In this document: one piece after another, positions 35,214-45,179 of the stretch
How positions within the stretch are numbered: the first letter of the stretch is position 1
How the letters are laid out: each line of letters opens with the position of its first letter
Assembly: GCF_927798175.1 (NCBI RefSeq)
Contig: NZ_CAKMMP010000002.1
Coordinates: 577,073-641,072, forward strand
DNA from: Paenibacillus sp. JJ-223
GTDB lineage: Bacteria > Bacillota > Bacilli > Paenibacillales > Paenibacillaceae
Length of the DNA stretch: 64,000 nt
Reading direction: 5' to 3'
Notes under the pieces: generated by a model
Databases searched by the model: none
Told to the model about the DNA's origin: nothing
The model's input: only the letters and a program-made list of their open reading frames with translations
Position numbers and translations under genes: made by a program

Positions 35214-35458
35214 GTAGTGTAACTACCCCTCTGTTTGTTCAAATTCATGTTTGCGTCTGTTGCATCAAGACGGTATCCCACATGTTCCTATTGTTGCCTG
35301 GCGGCATTCCATTCCCTAGATTAACCTAACCCTCTTCTTCTAATCAACCCGAAAATTGTAACATGTAAACACCAAAAAGATACAAATATGGAAATCCACG
35401 CGGCGAATTTCGTATTATAAAGGTGTCTTTCAGGTGAAAAGTCGTCCCTAGTCTACTC

Positions 35459-36613
35459 TTATTCCATGTTTGCCAGCTCTTGTACAGCCTCGATGAGGGC
35501 ATTCACCTCATCCTTTGTAGTACTGTATCCCACGCTTGCCCGTACGGCTCCACTTGCCGTCGTCCCCGCCGATTCATGCGCAAGCGGGCTGCAATGGAAT
35601 CCTGCCCTTACGGCAATGCCGAAGCGCCGGTCAAGTTGAAATGCCAATTGGGCCGAATCGCAGCCTTCTAGGGTAAAGGATAACAAGCCTGTGCGTGGTT
35701 GATCAAGTTTCGGTCCCAGCATGTGTATGCCTTTAATCGAAGACAGTCCATTCATCATATGCTGAATGAGTCCCCATTCATGCTGGTATATTTGTGCCGG
35801 ATCCAAGGAGGATACATGCCTCACACCTGCCTCCAATCCGGCTATGCCCACCGTATTCGGCGTTCCGGCTTCATATCGGTCCGGCCGAATAAGGGGTTGT
35901 TCAATGGCTTCGGACTGGCTCCCCGTTCCCCCGTGGATCAAAGGCTGCACATCGAGTTCCGGACCTATGTAGAGTCCACCCGTACCCTGTGGGCCGAGAA
36001 GTCCCTTGTGCCCGGGAAATGCAAGCATATCGATCTCCAACTGCCGTACGTTCAAAGGCAAAATTCCAGCGCTTTGAGCGGCATCTACAAGCAATGTCGC
36101 CTTATGTTTATGAGCGAGCAGCGCAATCTCGCCGATAGGAAGTATGCTCCCGAGCAAGTTCGAACTATGCGTGCACACGACCAGCCTGGTGTTAGGTTTG
36201 AACATGCGCTGCATTTGCGCTAAATCAACATCGCCGTTCTGATCGACACCAACATAATCCACCTCAACACAGCGAGTCCGCCGTAAATACTCCAGCGGTC
36301 GCCGTACCGAATTATGCTCGGCCATCGTCGCAATGACATGATCCCCATGACGAACCCATCCTTGGATGGCGATGTTTAACGCTTCCGTTGTATTTGCTGT
36401 AAACGAGATATCGTTGGCATTATGAATGCCCAACAAGTTGGCTATTGACTTTCTGGCCCCAAACAGCACCCGGCTTGCCTGAACGGCCATGCGGTGGCTC
36501 CCTCTTCCGGGGTTGGCCCCGGATTGTTGCAAGGCATTCACCATGGCTTCTGCAACGGCTGGCGGCTTCGGCCATGATGTCGCGGCATGATCAAGATATA
36601 TAATGTCTTGCAC
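35459..36613 (-). CDS. Cysteine desulfurase-like PLP enzyme (EF2568-type family)
   Basis: Class V aminotransferase fold, 384 residues. The PLP lysine is in FPGHKGLLGPQGTGG, cofactor contacts in NTTEALN and VDAAQSAG, and the candidate catalytic cysteine in AGFHCSPLAHES. The C-terminal ASGAVRASVGYSTTKDEVN is typical of the TIGR01977 group rather than IscS or SufS. The start is the GTG at 36613 after AGAGGTGG; the longer frame runs back into the parB terminator. Whether it supplies sulfur or selenium is unknown; the nearby DUF3343 gene hints at a linked role. Confidence 0.9.
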   Translation of the reverse strand: MQDIIYLDHAATSWPKPPAVAEAMVNALQQSGANPGRGSHRMAVQASRVLFGARKSIANLLGIHNANDISFTANTTEALNIAIQGWVRHGDHVIATMAEHNSVRRPLEYLRRTRCVEVDYVGVDQNGDVDLAQMQRMFKPNTRLVVCTHSSNLLGSILPIGEIALLAHKHKATLLVDAAQSAGILPLNVRQLEIDMLAFPGHKGLLGPQGTGGLYIGPELDVQPLIHGGTGSQSEAIEQPLIRPDRYEAGTPNTVGIAGLEAGVRHVSSLDPAQIYQHEWGLIQHMMNGLSSIKGIHMLGPKLDQPRTGLLSFTLEGCDSAQLAFQLDRRFGIAVRAGFHCSPLAHESAGTTASGAVRASVGYSTTKDEVNALIEAVQELANME

Positions 36614-36661
36614 CTGAACTACCACCTCTACTTCGATGATGGCCACTTTTTCATTATGCGA

Positions 36662-36716
36662 GAAAAAAAAGAATAATGACATATCAAGTCTCCAGCGTTC
36701 GGAGGCGATATGTCAT
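36662..36716 (-). terminator. parB terminator
   Basis: ATGACATATC/GATATGTCAT outer stem and CTCC/GGAG inner stem; the minus strand continues TTATTCTTTTTTTT. It lies about 40 bases after the parB stop. Confidence 0.88.
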
Positions 36717-36754
36717 TCTCATGAGAGGCCCCGCTGATGTTGCCCTACTTGGCT

Positions 36755-37600
36755 CTATTGCAGCAACTCTAACAGCCGTTCCAAATCCTGTTTGCTGTAG
36801 TAGTTAAGCTCGATTTTGCCTTTGTCCTTATTATGTTTGATCTTTACAGTTGTTTTGAAGCGTTCGCGCAGCGATTCTTCCAGCGTATCAATAAAAGGGT
36901 CCTTTTTCTTCACCTTGGCTTTGGCCTTCGCCTCGCCCAACTTGGAACGGTCCAGTTGTTGAACGGCTTCCTCCAGCTCACGAACGCTCCATTCTTGATC
37001 GATGGCCTGTTTGGCCAACTGTTTCATCATGTCCTGATCTTTTAACCCCACAATAGCACGAGCATGGCCCATGGATAACGTTCCACGTGAAACATAATCC
37101 TTAACTTCCTCCGGCAAAGCCAATAACCTCAAGAAGTTGGCAATATGCGAGCGGGATTTCCCTACTTTCACAGACAGTTCTTCTTGCGTTAATGAGAACT
37201 GTTCCATTAAGCCTTGGTAAGCGACAGCAACCTCCATTGCATTCAGGTTCTCCCGCTGCAAATTTTCAATAAGTGCAATTTCCATCACCTGTTGGTCACT
37301 AAAGCTGCGTACGACAGCAGGTATGGTTGTATTGCCGCAATATTGAGAAGCTCTGAAACGACGCTCACCTGCAATGATTTCATATCCTCTCAGCACTGTT
37401 CTGACAATAATCGGTTGAATAACGCCATGCTGGCGGATCGATTCGGCTAATTCGTGTATTGCATCTTCGTCAAAAACTTTGCGGGGTTGATATGGATTGG
37501 CCCGCAACTGATTGAGGGGGATTTCCACGACTTTGTCATCGTCATTGATTGAAAGCGATGGGATCAGGGCATCCAGGCCTTTTCCAAGCCGCTTACTCAT
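36755..37600 (-). CDS. parB: Chromosome partitioning protein ParB (Spo0J)
   Basis: CTP-dependent DNA clamp that loads at parS and recruits condensin, 281 residues. N-terminal ParB domain with NPYQPRKVFD and the GERRFRAS box (CTP binding), helix-turn-helix SVKVGKSRSHIANFLRLL near the middle, and a C-terminal dimer domain. It overlaps parA by eight bases and so is translated from the same mRNA. A parS site lies within its own coding sequence (37079-37094), as in B. subtilis. Confidence 0.97.
   Translation of the reverse strand: MSKRLGKGLDALIPSLSINDDDKVVEIPLNQLRANPYQPRKVFDEDAIHELAESIRQHGVIQPIIVRTVLRGYEIIAGERRFRASQYCGNTTIPAVVRSFSDQQVMEIALIENLQRENLNAMEVAVAYQGLMEQFSLTQEELSVKVGKSRSHIANFLRLLALPEEVKDYVSRGTLSMGHARAIVGLKDQDMMKQLAKQAIDQEWSVRELEEAVQQLDRSKLGEAKAKAKVKKKDPFIDTLEESLRERFKTTVKIKHNKDKGKIELNYYSKQDLERLLELLQ
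37079..37094. promoter_or_regulatory. parS site inside parB
   Basis: CGTTCCACGTGAAACA matches 15 of 16 positions of the parS consensus TGTTNCACGTGAAACA. B. subtilis also has a parS within spo0J at a comparable position. Confidence 0.9.
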
Positions 37601-38354
37601 AAGAAATCACTTCCTTCGCGAGCTCTAAATATACTTCCGCCCCTCTGGACCGAGGATCATACGTAATAATCGATTGGCCATGCGATGGAGCTTCGCTCAA
37701 TCGAACATTACGCGGAATAATCGTCTGATACACCTTCTGTTGGAAATACTTCTTCACTTCTTCAATGACCTGAATTCCCAGGTTCGTGCGTGCATCAAAC
37801 ATGGTAAGCAGTACGCCCTCAATTTGCAAAGACGTATTCAAATGTTTCTGCACCAAACGAACCGTATTAAGCAATTGGCTTAATCCTTCTAACGCATAGT
37901 ACTCACACTGAATCGGAATGATCACCGAATCGGAGGCTGTTAACGAATTGATGGTCAACATGCCAAGGGAAGGTGGGCAGTCGATCAGTATGTAGTCATA
38001 ATTTTTTTTCACTAGGGCAAGTGACTTTTTCAAACGAACTTCCCTGGAAATCGTAGAAACCAACTCGATTTCCGCGCCAGCCAGTTGAATTGTTGCAGGG
38101 ATAATATGAAGTCCTTCGATTTTCGTTTCCAAAATGGCTTCTTGGGGATGAACCTCATTAATCAACACATCATATATGCAGTTGGCCACGTCTGCTTTAT
38201 TAATTCCAACTCCACTCGTTGTATTTCCCTGAGGGTCAATATCGACGAGCAATACCCTTCTCCCGAGCGAAGCCAGACCTGCACCCAAATTAACAGATGT
38301 CGTCGTTTTCCCCACACCGCCCTTTTGATTGGCTATGGTCATAATCTTAGACAA
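37593..38354 (-). CDS. parA: Chromosome partitioning ATPase ParA (Soj)
   Basis: Walker-type ATPase, 253 residues, acting with ParB in origin segregation and as a regulator of DnaA. The deviant Walker A NQKGGVGKTTTSVNLG, A' motif VDIDPQGN and Walker B YILIDCPPSLG are intact. It lacks an N-terminal HTH, as chromosomal Soj proteins do. parA and parB form one operon about 190 bases after noc. Confidence 0.97.
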   Translation of the reverse strand: MSKIMTIANQKGGVGKTTTSVNLGAGLASLGRRVLLVDIDPQGNTTSGVGINKADVANCIYDVLINEVHPQEAILETKIEGLHIIPATIQLAGAEIELVSTISREVRLKKSLALVKKNYDYILIDCPPSLGMLTINSLTASDSVIIPIQCEYYALEGLSQLLNTVRLVQKHLNTSLQIEGVLLTMFDARTNLGIQVIEEVKKYFQQKVYQTIIPRNVRLSEAPSHGQSIITYDPRSRGAEVYLELAKEVISYE

Positions 38355-38506
38355 TTACTTCACCTCAAATATAGGAGTCTTTTCTTGTAGGTTTAGGTTT
38401 ATGAGATATCGTTAACTAAAAGCAGGTGGCGATCATCCATTACTGCAACAACCGTTTGTGCACCCTCATTCCCTTTCGTGCTGTCCATTCATGGCTTGCG
38501 TAGATA

Positions 38507-38527
38507 GAAAAAGCGGCCATTGCCGCC
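38507..38527 (-). terminator. noc terminator
   Basis: GCGGC-AATG-GCCGC on the minus strand followed by TTTTTC, about 13 bases after the noc stop. Confidence 0.8.
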
Positions 38528-38539
38528 TCAAAGCTTCAA

Positions 38540-39358
38540 TTATTTGCGCTTAGGTATATGAATGACGATTTCATAATGGTCTTCATGGTCCGATTCTTTC
38601 GTCTTAATATCCATGCCTGAACCAGTGACCATATCAATCGATTGCCTGATCGTATTGAGGGCAAGCCGTACATCCTTCGTATAGGATATGCGCTTCGATT
38701 TTTTCACTTTGGATGCTTCTTTATAAAAGGCTACCCGCGCTTCCGTTTGCTTGACGTTCAGTTCTTTGTCGATAATTTCTCCGAGCAGCTTCATTTGCAA
38801 TTCCTCAGTGTCGAGGGAAAGCAGGGCCCGTGCATGCCGTTCCGATATCTTCCGTTCCATCAACGCCGTTTTCACGCCTTCCGGAAGCTGAAGCAGCCGG
38901 ATTTTGTTCGCAATCGTGGATTGGCTCTTGCCAAGACGTTGAGCAAGGCTCTCCTGCGTGAGCTGGTGCAGGTCGATCAACTTTTGATAAGCAACGGCTT
39001 CTTCAATGGAAGTAAGCCCTTCCCGCTGCAAATTTTCGATCAACGCAATCGATGCCGCCTGTGAGTCATTGAATTCGCGCACGATGGCGGGAATTTGCTC
39101 CATACCCAGCTTGCGCACCGCGCGCCAACGCCGCTCTCCGGCGATAATTTCATAGGAGCCATTTCTCACCCGAACCACGATGGGTTGGATTACCCCATGG
39201 GTTCTGATCGTTTGCAACAGTTCGTCAATTTTCTCATCATCGAAAATGGTGCGGGGTTGATACGGGCTGCTCACAATTTCATTCACCGGGATTTGTTTTA
39301 TTTCGTCACCGTTATTACGCTCCGCCAAACCAAACAACTTCGAAAATTGTTCTTTCAT
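38540..39358 (-). CDS. noc: Nucleoid occlusion protein Noc
   Basis: ParB paralogue, 272 residues, that binds its own DNA sites and the membrane to stop division over nucleoids. The start at 39358 gives [13 protein letters not shown], matching the amphipathic membrane-targeting N-terminus of B. subtilis Noc; AGGTGG lies upstream. ParB-type boxes: [18 protein letters not shown] and GERRWRAV, then the [21 protein letters not shown]. Distinction from ParB rests on gene order (noc before parA-parB, after rsmG) and the N-terminus. Confidence 0.95.
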   Translation of the reverse strand: MKEQFSKLFGLAERNNGDEIKQIPVNEIVSSPYQPRTIFDDEKIDELLQTIRTHGVIQPIVVRVRNGSYEIIAGERRWRAVRKLGMEQIPAIVREFNDSQAASIALIENLQREGLTSIEEAVAYQKLIDLHQLTQESLAQRLGKSQSTIANKIRLLQLPEGVKTALMERKISERHARALLSLDTEELQMKLLGEIIDKELNVKQTEARVAFYKEASKVKKSKRISYTKDVRLALNTIRQSIDMVTGSGMDIKTKESDHEDHYEIVIHIPKRK

Positions 39359-40205
39359 TCCGTATACTACCACCTAGTTTCATAATAGCGCTCGTCTGAA
39401 ATCGAGGGCTTCTTATTCCATGCAAAGGATGCACATATTTGGATATGTCCTAAATACTCTATCATTGGTCATGCTCATAAAATCGATCTATATCATTCAA
39501 CGTAAAGGCGATGTCCGCCAAGAGCCGATACTTCTATTCTACCATCTTTTCTTTCATAATCCTATGCTTACCTATTCTTTAAAACGGCTCAATTTTCCTG
39601 CTTTTGATCACTTTGAGAATCAATATTTTGGTCTGCGTCCTACGCAGGAATCTTCAGATGTCTATGTCTTTCTGTCTTGTTGAATACAATGGCTTGGCCT
39701 ATTGCCACACAAGGCAAGTTGTTCCATCTTTTTTGGGGGCACAGATTTTCAGATGGATTTCTGCAAATCAATGTTTCGTTTCCATATTGGCTGCGCGAAT
39801 ACAGATCTAGATAACCGCAATAATAAATCGGACCAGGCGACTGCGAGTGCAGTACCATCTTCCGATCTCTGTATCTCCAAATTTTTTTTAAAATGGAAAT
39901 CCGGTGATCAGTCCATGCTCCCGGTCCAGCTTTCTTTCCGAAACTTATAAGCGACCGCTTTGCTTCTTCAGATTGTCCTGCCTTTCCGATCCAGACAACC
40001 TCCAATCCAAACCGCATCTCATATTATCTTTAGCAGCACTTCTGATCTTTCATTCTTTTTCTCTTATTCAAAAACAAACCCATATCTTTTTCATAACTGG
40101 CTCCTCTCAAGGATTTGCAAACCTCATTTTACTATAGCCAACCATCGCGTGGGTTGATGCTTGTCTTCGCCCAATCCTAAGGATTGTTGCTCCTTTTACG
40201 TATAG

Positions 40206-40242
40206 AAAAAAAAGAGAATGTTTCACGTGAAACATTCTCTTT
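40206..40242 (-). terminator. rsmG terminator built on a 32-base palindrome
   Basis: The palindrome 40211-40242 is perfect over all 32 bases; the minus strand then runs into eight T residues (the A-run at 40206-40213). It lies about 30 bases after the rsmG stop. Its centre is a parS site. Confidence 0.85.
40219..40234. promoter_or_regulatory. Perfect parS site
   Basis: TGTTTCACGTGAAACA, a full 16 of 16 match to parS, between rsmG and noc. It forms the core of the rsmG terminator palindrome. Confidence 0.97.
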
Positions 40243-40270
40243 CCCTTTTGAACATGCCCCTCATATTCTG

Positions 40271-40996
40271 TTATTGAATCAACGGGGTCTTCAACGGCGT
40301 CCCCGGCTTGCGTGGATATTTATGAGGTGTCTTATCAAACTTCTGTACCAAAATAATGTGGCGTGCCGATTCCTCTACAGGAAGCTGGAACGGATGTACA
40401 GCCTTTACGCGTCCCTTCAATTGATTGAAGCTGAACTCGGCTTCCTTCATTTCATCACGAGGGTCCCCGCCTTTCATCGCGGCGAAGAATCCTCCTTTTT
40501 GCACAAATGGCAGACAGAACTCATTCAGAACGGCAAGCTTGGCGACTGCACGCGCAGTGACGAGATCATAGCGATCCCGGTAACCTTCCTTGCGTCCCAA
40601 TTCCTCCGCACGTCCATGAATCAACTCAACGTCAGTCAACCCCAGCGTGTCCACCACATGCTGCAAGAAACCAATCCGTTTGTTTAAAGAATCAATGATC
40701 GTGAGCTTGATATGCGGAAAACAGATTTTAAGCGGTATTCCGGGAAATCCGGCGCCCGAACCGATATCTGCAAGTCGCTCAACCTTCTCCATATCCACAT
40801 AAAAGGCGAGCGAAACCGAATCGTAAAAATGCTTGGTATACACCTGCTCCCGCTCGGTGATTCCCGTCAGATTCATCTTTTCATTCCACGATACCAATTC
40901 CTGAAAATAAAGCTCGAATTGCTCCAGCTGGCGTTCATCCAGCTCCATTCCATGCTCCTTCAAGCGTAACTGCAGCTGCTGTTGAATCGTATCCAT
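40271..40996 (-). CDS. rsmG: 16S rRNA (guanine-N7) methyltransferase RsmG (GidB)
   Basis: Methylates G527 (E. coli numbering) of 16S rRNA, 241 residues. The SAM-binding motif LADIGSGAGFPGIPLKI, the post-loop VELIHGRAEELGR and VTARAVAKL are typical. The C-terminus carries a Lys/Pro-rich tail (KTPHKYPRKPGTP). Its start codon shares one base with the mnmG stop, so the two are coupled. Confidence 0.97.
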   Translation of the reverse strand: MDTIQQQLQLRLKEHGMELDERQLEQFELYFQELVSWNEKMNLTGITEREQVYTKHFYDSVSLAFYVDMEKVERLADIGSGAGFPGIPLKICFPHIKLTIIDSLNKRIGFLQHVVDTLGLTDVELIHGRAEELGRKEGYRDRYDLVTARAVAKLAVLNEFCLPFVQKGGFFAAMKGGDPRDEMKEAEFSFNQLKGRVKAVHPFQLPVEESARHIILVQKFDKTPHKYPRKPGTPLKTPLIQ

Positions 40997-42885
40997 TATT
41001 GTCCCCTTGCTGCGGTTACGCGGTTATAGTGCTCCAGGTATACGAGCAAAATGGAGACGTCCGCCGGCGTAACCCCGGAGATCCGGGATGCCTGACCAAT
41101 GGAGATTGGGCGGATTTTCGACAGCTTTTGTTTCGCTTCCATCGCCAACCCATGAACGTCATTGTATTCGATGTCGGCCGGAATTTTCTTTTTCTCCATC
41201 TTCTGCAAACGTTCCACGTGGATCAATTGCTTTTCGATGTAACCCGCATATTTGATCTGAATTTCGACCTGTTCCTTCATCTCAGCCGTCAATTCAACCT
41301 CGGAAGGAGAAATGTCTGCAATCCAATCGTACGTAATTTCCGGACGGCGCATCAAAGTGAGCAATGTGCTTCCATCTTGAATCGGCGCAGATCCGACAGC
41401 CTCCAGTTTATCGTTAACATCAGCAGGACGCACTTTGGTCGCTTTCAAACGCGCAATCTCTGCCTCTACCTTCGCTTTTTTGTCCAGGAATTTGGCGTAA
41501 CGTTCTTCCGTAATCAATCCGATATCGTGACCAATTTCCGTCAGGCGCAAGTCCGCATTGTCATGGCGAAGCAAGAGGCGATACTCGGCACGGGAAGTCA
41601 ACAAGCGGTAAGGCTCGTTGGTTCCTTTCGTAACCAGATCATCGATCAGCACGCCGATGTAGCCTTGGGAACGATCAAGCACAACAGGCTCTTTGCCTTG
41701 CACTTTGCGCGCGGCATTAATGCCGGCCATGATTCCTTGCCCTGCGGCTTCTTCATAACCGGAAGTCCCGTTGATTTGGCCGGCAGTGAACAATCCTGGC
41801 AGCCGTTTGGTTTCAAGCGAAGGCCAGAGCTGGGTCGGAACCATGGCATCGTATTCGATCGCATAGCCGTTTCGCATCATTTCTACGTTTTCCATCCCCG
41901 GGATCGAACGCAGCATACGAAGCTGCACATCCTCAGGCAAGCTGGTGGACAACCCTTGTACGTAATACTCGGATGTATTCTTGCCTTCCGGTTCCAGGAA
42001 AATTTGATGTTTTGGCTTATCGCTGAAACGCACGATTTTATCTTCAATAGAAGGGCAATAACGCGGACCCGTTCCTTCGATCAAACCAGAGAACATCGGT
42101 GCGCGATGCAAGTTGTCGTTAATAATCTGATGCGTTTCGACCGAAGTGTACGTCAGCCAGCAAGGCAGCTGCTCGTTGTCCGAAGATTCCGTTTCATAGG
42201 AAAAGAACTTCGGTTCGTCATCGCCTGGCTGAATTTCCGTTTTGCTGAAATCAATCGTGTCTTTATGCACGCGCGGAGGCGTACCTGTTTTGAAGCGAAC
42301 CAGCTCAAATCCCAACTCGCGCAGATGTTCCGACAATTTCAACGAAGGCTGTTGATTGTTCGGCCCGCTCTCGTACATCAATTCACCCATAATGATTTTG
42401 CCGCGCAGGTATGTTCCTGTGGTCAGCACCACCGCTTTGGCACGATACTCAGTTCCCGTCTGGGTTACAACGCCAACGCACTGCCCGTCTTCAACAATCA
42501 AACGATCAACCATCCCTTGGCGCATCGTCAGGTTGCGTTCGTTCTCCATCGTTTCTTTCATGGTATGCTGATAAGAGAATTTATCCGCTTGCGCACGCAA
42601 AGCATGCACTGCAGGACCTTTCCCCGTGTTCAGCATCCGCATTTGAATAAACGTTTTGTCGATGTTGCGTCCCATTTCGCCGCCCAACGCATCGATTTCA
42701 CGTACGACATGCCCTTTGGCCGGACCTCCAATCGAGGGGTTGCAGGGCATAAATGCCACCATATCCAGATTGATGGTGATCATCAGCGTTTTGCTTCCCA
42801 TGCGGGCTGCGGCCAGAGCAGACTCCACGCCTGCGTGGCCTGCACCCACAACAATGACATCATAATTTCCGCCATCATAAGCCAT
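40996..42885 (-). CDS. mnmG: tRNA uridine modification enzyme MnmG (GidA)
   Basis: FAD protein acting with MnmE to install cmnm5 at wobble U34 of certain tRNAs, 629 residues, usual length. N-terminal FAD motif [20 protein letters not shown], the GidA signature [21 protein letters not shown], and the C-terminal helical domain ([20 protein letters not shown]). The ATG at 42885 is preferred over the TTG two codons earlier on spacing to AGGAGG. A weak parS-like string at 41211-41226 (13 of 16) lies inside it. Confidence 0.97.
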   Translation of the reverse strand: MAYDGGNYDVIVVGAGHAGVESALAAARMGSKTLMITINLDMVAFMPCNPSIGGPAKGHVVREIDALGGEMGRNIDKTFIQMRMLNTGKGPAVHALRAQADKFSYQHTMKETMENERNLTMRQGMVDRLIVEDGQCVGVVTQTGTEYRAKAVVLTTGTYLRGKIIMGELMYESGPNNQQPSLKLSEHLRELGFELVRFKTGTPPRVHKDTIDFSKTEIQPGDDEPKFFSYETESSDNEQLPCWLTYTSVETHQIINDNLHRAPMFSGLIEGTGPRYCPSIEDKIVRFSDKPKHQIFLEPEGKNTSEYYVQGLSTSLPEDVQLRMLRSIPGMENVEMMRNGYAIEYDAMVPTQLWPSLETKRLPGLFTAGQINGTSGYEEAAGQGIMAGINAARKVQGKEPVVLDRSQGYIGVLIDDLVTKGTNEPYRLLTSRAEYRLLLRHDNADLRLTEIGHDIGLITEERYAKFLDKKAKVEAEIARLKATKVRPADVNDKLEAVGSAPIQDGSTLLTLMRRPEITYDWIADISPSEVELTAEMKEQVEIQIKYAGYIEKQLIHVERLQKMEKKKIPADIEYNDVHGLAMEAKQKLSKIRPISIGQASRISGVTPADVSILLVYLEHYNRVTAARGQ

Positions 42886-42954
42886 TTTCAATCTACCTCC
42901 TTATGCCTTCGCATAGCATCATCTATATCCAAATCAACCAACGACCGTTAACCC

Positions 42955-44331
42955 TTACTTGCCCAGACAGAACTGGGAAAAAATCTGATCAATCAGCGCA
43001 TCATGCGCCGTATCGCCTACGATTTCGCCAAGCTGTTCCCATGCCAGACGCACATCGATCTGGATCATGTCGATCGGAATCAACTGTTCGGCGGCTTCGA
43101 AAGCATCGATCAGCGATTGTTTCGCCTTTTTGAGCAGGGCGATATGCCGCACATTGCTCACATACGTCAAATCCGAAGACTCCAGCTTACCGCTGAAGAA
43201 CAAGGTAGAGATCGCTTCTTCCAAACGATCCACGCCCAGATCATCTTTGACCGACATCGGCACAAGCCGTTCCTCCGGAATGTAACGGAGCAGCACATCG
43301 CGCTCCACCTGAGGCGCCAAGTCCATTTTATTCATAATGACAATGGATTGTCTACCGCGGATTTGTTCCAGCAATTCGATCTCATCCTGATGCAGCGGCT
43401 CCGCCGCATTGACGACCATCAGCAGCAGATCCGCTTCATTCACCGCAGAACGTGAGCGCTCGACTCCAATCTGTTCAACGACATCCATTGTCTCACGGAT
43501 CCCTGCCGTATCCAGAAGCTTTAGCGGGATATTGTTGATTGTCACATATTCCTCGATGACATCGCGGGTCGTTCCCGGAATGTCGGTGACGATCGCGCGA
43601 TTATCCTGAGCCAGCGCATTCAGCAGAGAGGACTTGCCCACGTTCGGCCGCCCGACGATGGCGGTCGTAATGCCTTCACGCAGTATTTTCCCTTGTTCGG
43701 CCGTTGCAAGCAATTGATCAATTTCGTTGATGACCAGACTGGATTTTTCCTTGATAAAGTCGGCCGTCAGAGATTCGACATCATGCTCCGGATAATCGAT
43801 ATTCACTTCGATATGGGCTAGTGTCTCCACCAACGTATGTCTAAGATCCCTGATTTTTGTCGACAGCTTGCCTTCGACTTGTTTCAAAGCGACCGAGAAA
43901 GCGCGATCGGACTTGGACCTAATCAGGTCCATAACCCCTTCCGCTTGCGAAAGGTCGATCCGTCCATTCAGGAAAGCCCGCTTCGTGAATTCGCCGGGTT
44001 CGGCCAGACGAATGTCCAGCTGCAGCAGCAGGTCCATGACCCGTTTGACCGACACGATGCCGCCATGGGCGCTGATCTCCACGACATCCTCTGTCGTAAA
44101 GGAACGCGGTGCCCGCATTACGGTAACCAGCACTTCTTCCACCTTTTCGCCACTGGCCGGATCGATAATGTGACCATAATGTACGGTATGAGAGTCTGCC
44201 TGAGACAAAGGCGTTTTACTCCGAAAAATCTTCTCCGTCTCCGTAACCGAGTCCGGGCCGCTCACGCGAATGACCGCTATGCCTGCTTCGCCCAGAGCCG
44301 TTGATATCGCTGTGATCGTATCGCTGATCAT
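42955..44331 (-). CDS. mnmE: tRNA modification GTPase MnmE (TrmE)
   Basis: Partner of MnmG, 458 residues. Folate-binding N-domain (TITAISTALGEAGIAVIRVSG) and G domain inserted in the helical domain: G1 GRPNVGKSS, G2/G3 TDIPGTTRD and LLDTAGIRET, G4 NKMD. It ends in FCLGK, the conserved C-terminal cysteine motif needed for the modification. Operon with mnmG and rsmG. Confidence 0.98.
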   Translation of the reverse strand: MISDTITAISTALGEAGIAVIRVSGPDSVTETEKIFRSKTPLSQADSHTVHYGHIIDPASGEKVEEVLVTVMRAPRSFTTEDVVEISAHGGIVSVKRVMDLLLQLDIRLAEPGEFTKRAFLNGRIDLSQAEGVMDLIRSKSDRAFSVALKQVEGKLSTKIRDLRHTLVETLAHIEVNIDYPEHDVESLTADFIKEKSSLVINEIDQLLATAEQGKILREGITTAIVGRPNVGKSSLLNALAQDNRAIVTDIPGTTRDVIEEYVTINNIPLKLLDTAGIRETMDVVEQIGVERSRSAVNEADLLLMVVNAAEPLHQDEIELLEQIRGRQSIVIMNKMDLAPQVERDVLLRYIPEERLVPMSVKDDLGVDRLEEAISTLFFSGKLESSDLTYVSNVRHIALLKKAKQSLIDAFEAAEQLIPIDMIQIDVRLAWEQLGEIVGDTAHDALIDQIFSQFCLGK

Positions 44332-44422
44332 TGCTCATCTCTCCTTGATCTATTTCAAATTTCGTCCCACAGGACGCCATGGAATTTCGTTTTATACGTA
44401 AATGCAAAAGCTTATTAGTACG

Positions 44423-44462
44423 AAAAAAGCAATGGCTTCTGCACCGGGCAGGAAGCCATTGC
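44423..44462 (-). terminator. jag terminator
   Basis: GCAATGGCTTC/GAAGCCATTGC, perfect 11-base stem; the minus strand ends in six T residues. It lies 16 bases after the jag stop, separating yidC-jag from mnmE. Confidence 0.88.
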
Positions 44463-44477
44463 GTCCTCAATGTCATG

Positions 44478-45179
44478 TTATTTCGTCGTAATGACCACAC
44501 GCCGATTCGGCTCTTCGCCCTTGCTGTACGTCTTGATCTGCGGGTGGTTTTGCAGCTTCGCGTGAATCACCTTGCGCTCGAGCGGCGGCATCGGCTCCAG
44601 CATGACTTCCTTGCCGGTCCGAATGGCTTGTCCAGCAAGACGTTCAGCCAGATCTTCCAGCGTTTTACGTCTGCGCTGGCGGAAGTTTTCCGCATCCAGC
44701 ACAATGCGCACGAAGCTCTCCGAATAACGATTGGCAACAATGTTCGTTAAATATTGAAGGGCATCCAGCGTTTGTCCACGTCTTCCAATAATCATGCCAA
44801 GGTCTTCTCCGGCAATGTTGAACAGGTGTCCATCCCGCTGTTTCTTGATGCTGACCTCAACGCTAAGTCCCATACCTGCTGCGACTTCCTTCAAAAAAGC
44901 AGCCGCTTCCTCATAGGGATTTTTCGCCGCGACGTCCTCAGGCGTTACATCCGCGCGGGGAGCATTCACGACTGGCTCGCTCGGCTGTGGTGGTGCCTCA
45001 GGAACAGGCAGCAGCCTGACTTCAACCTTGGCCGGTTTCACCCCGATCAAGCCCAGGAATCCTTTTGACGGCTGTTCTAACACTTGTATCTCGACCTTGT
45101 CCCTGCTCACGCCGAGTTCGGCCAATCCTTGGTTTACAGCATCTTCAATGGTTTTTCCTGACGTAATGACTTTGGTCAT
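44478..45179 (-). CDS. jag: Jag/KhpB RNA-binding protein (SpoIIIJ-associated)
   Basis: KH-R3H RNA-binding protein, 233 residues. N-terminal Jag domain (KTIEDAVNQGLAELGV and KGFLGLIGVKPAKVEV), a Pro-rich linker (about 58-95), KH domain with IIGRRGQTLDALQYL, and R3H ending RRVVITTK. Linked in other Firmicutes to cell elongation and division RNA control. It overlaps the yidC gene by four bases, as in B. subtilis spoIIIJ-jag. Confidence 0.96.
   Translation of the reverse strand: MTKVITSGKTIEDAVNQGLAELGVSRDKVEIQVLEQPSKGFLGLIGVKPAKVEVRLLPVPEAPPQPSEPVVNAPRADVTPEDVAAKNPYEEAAAFLKEVAAGMGLSVEVSIKKQRDGHLFNIAGEDLGMIIGRRGQTLDALQYLTNIVANRYSESFVRIVLDAENFRQRRRKTLEDLAERLAGQAIRTGKEVMLEPMPPLERKVIHAKLQNHPQIKTYSKGEEPNRRVVITTK

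Larger units (their letters stand above)
39359..40270. other. Long AT-rich gap between rsmG and noc
   Basis: About 900 bases with no convincing gene. Frames of 60-125 codons occur on both strands but none has a ribosome site or a recognisable motif. The right end holds the rsmG terminator with a parS palindrome (40211-40242). The noc promoter should be within 39400-39600; a minus-strand TAGAAT at about 39538 is the best -10 I see, without a good -35. Confidence 0.5.

Noticed and set aside
39420..40017. 87-codon plus and 125-codon minus frames between noc and rsmG
   Set aside because: They overlap each other, have no ribosome sites and no recognisable motifs.
41211..41226. parS-like CGTTCCACGTGGATCA inside mnmG
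   Set aside because: Only 13 of 16 positions match and the right arm is broken, so it is not called as a site.
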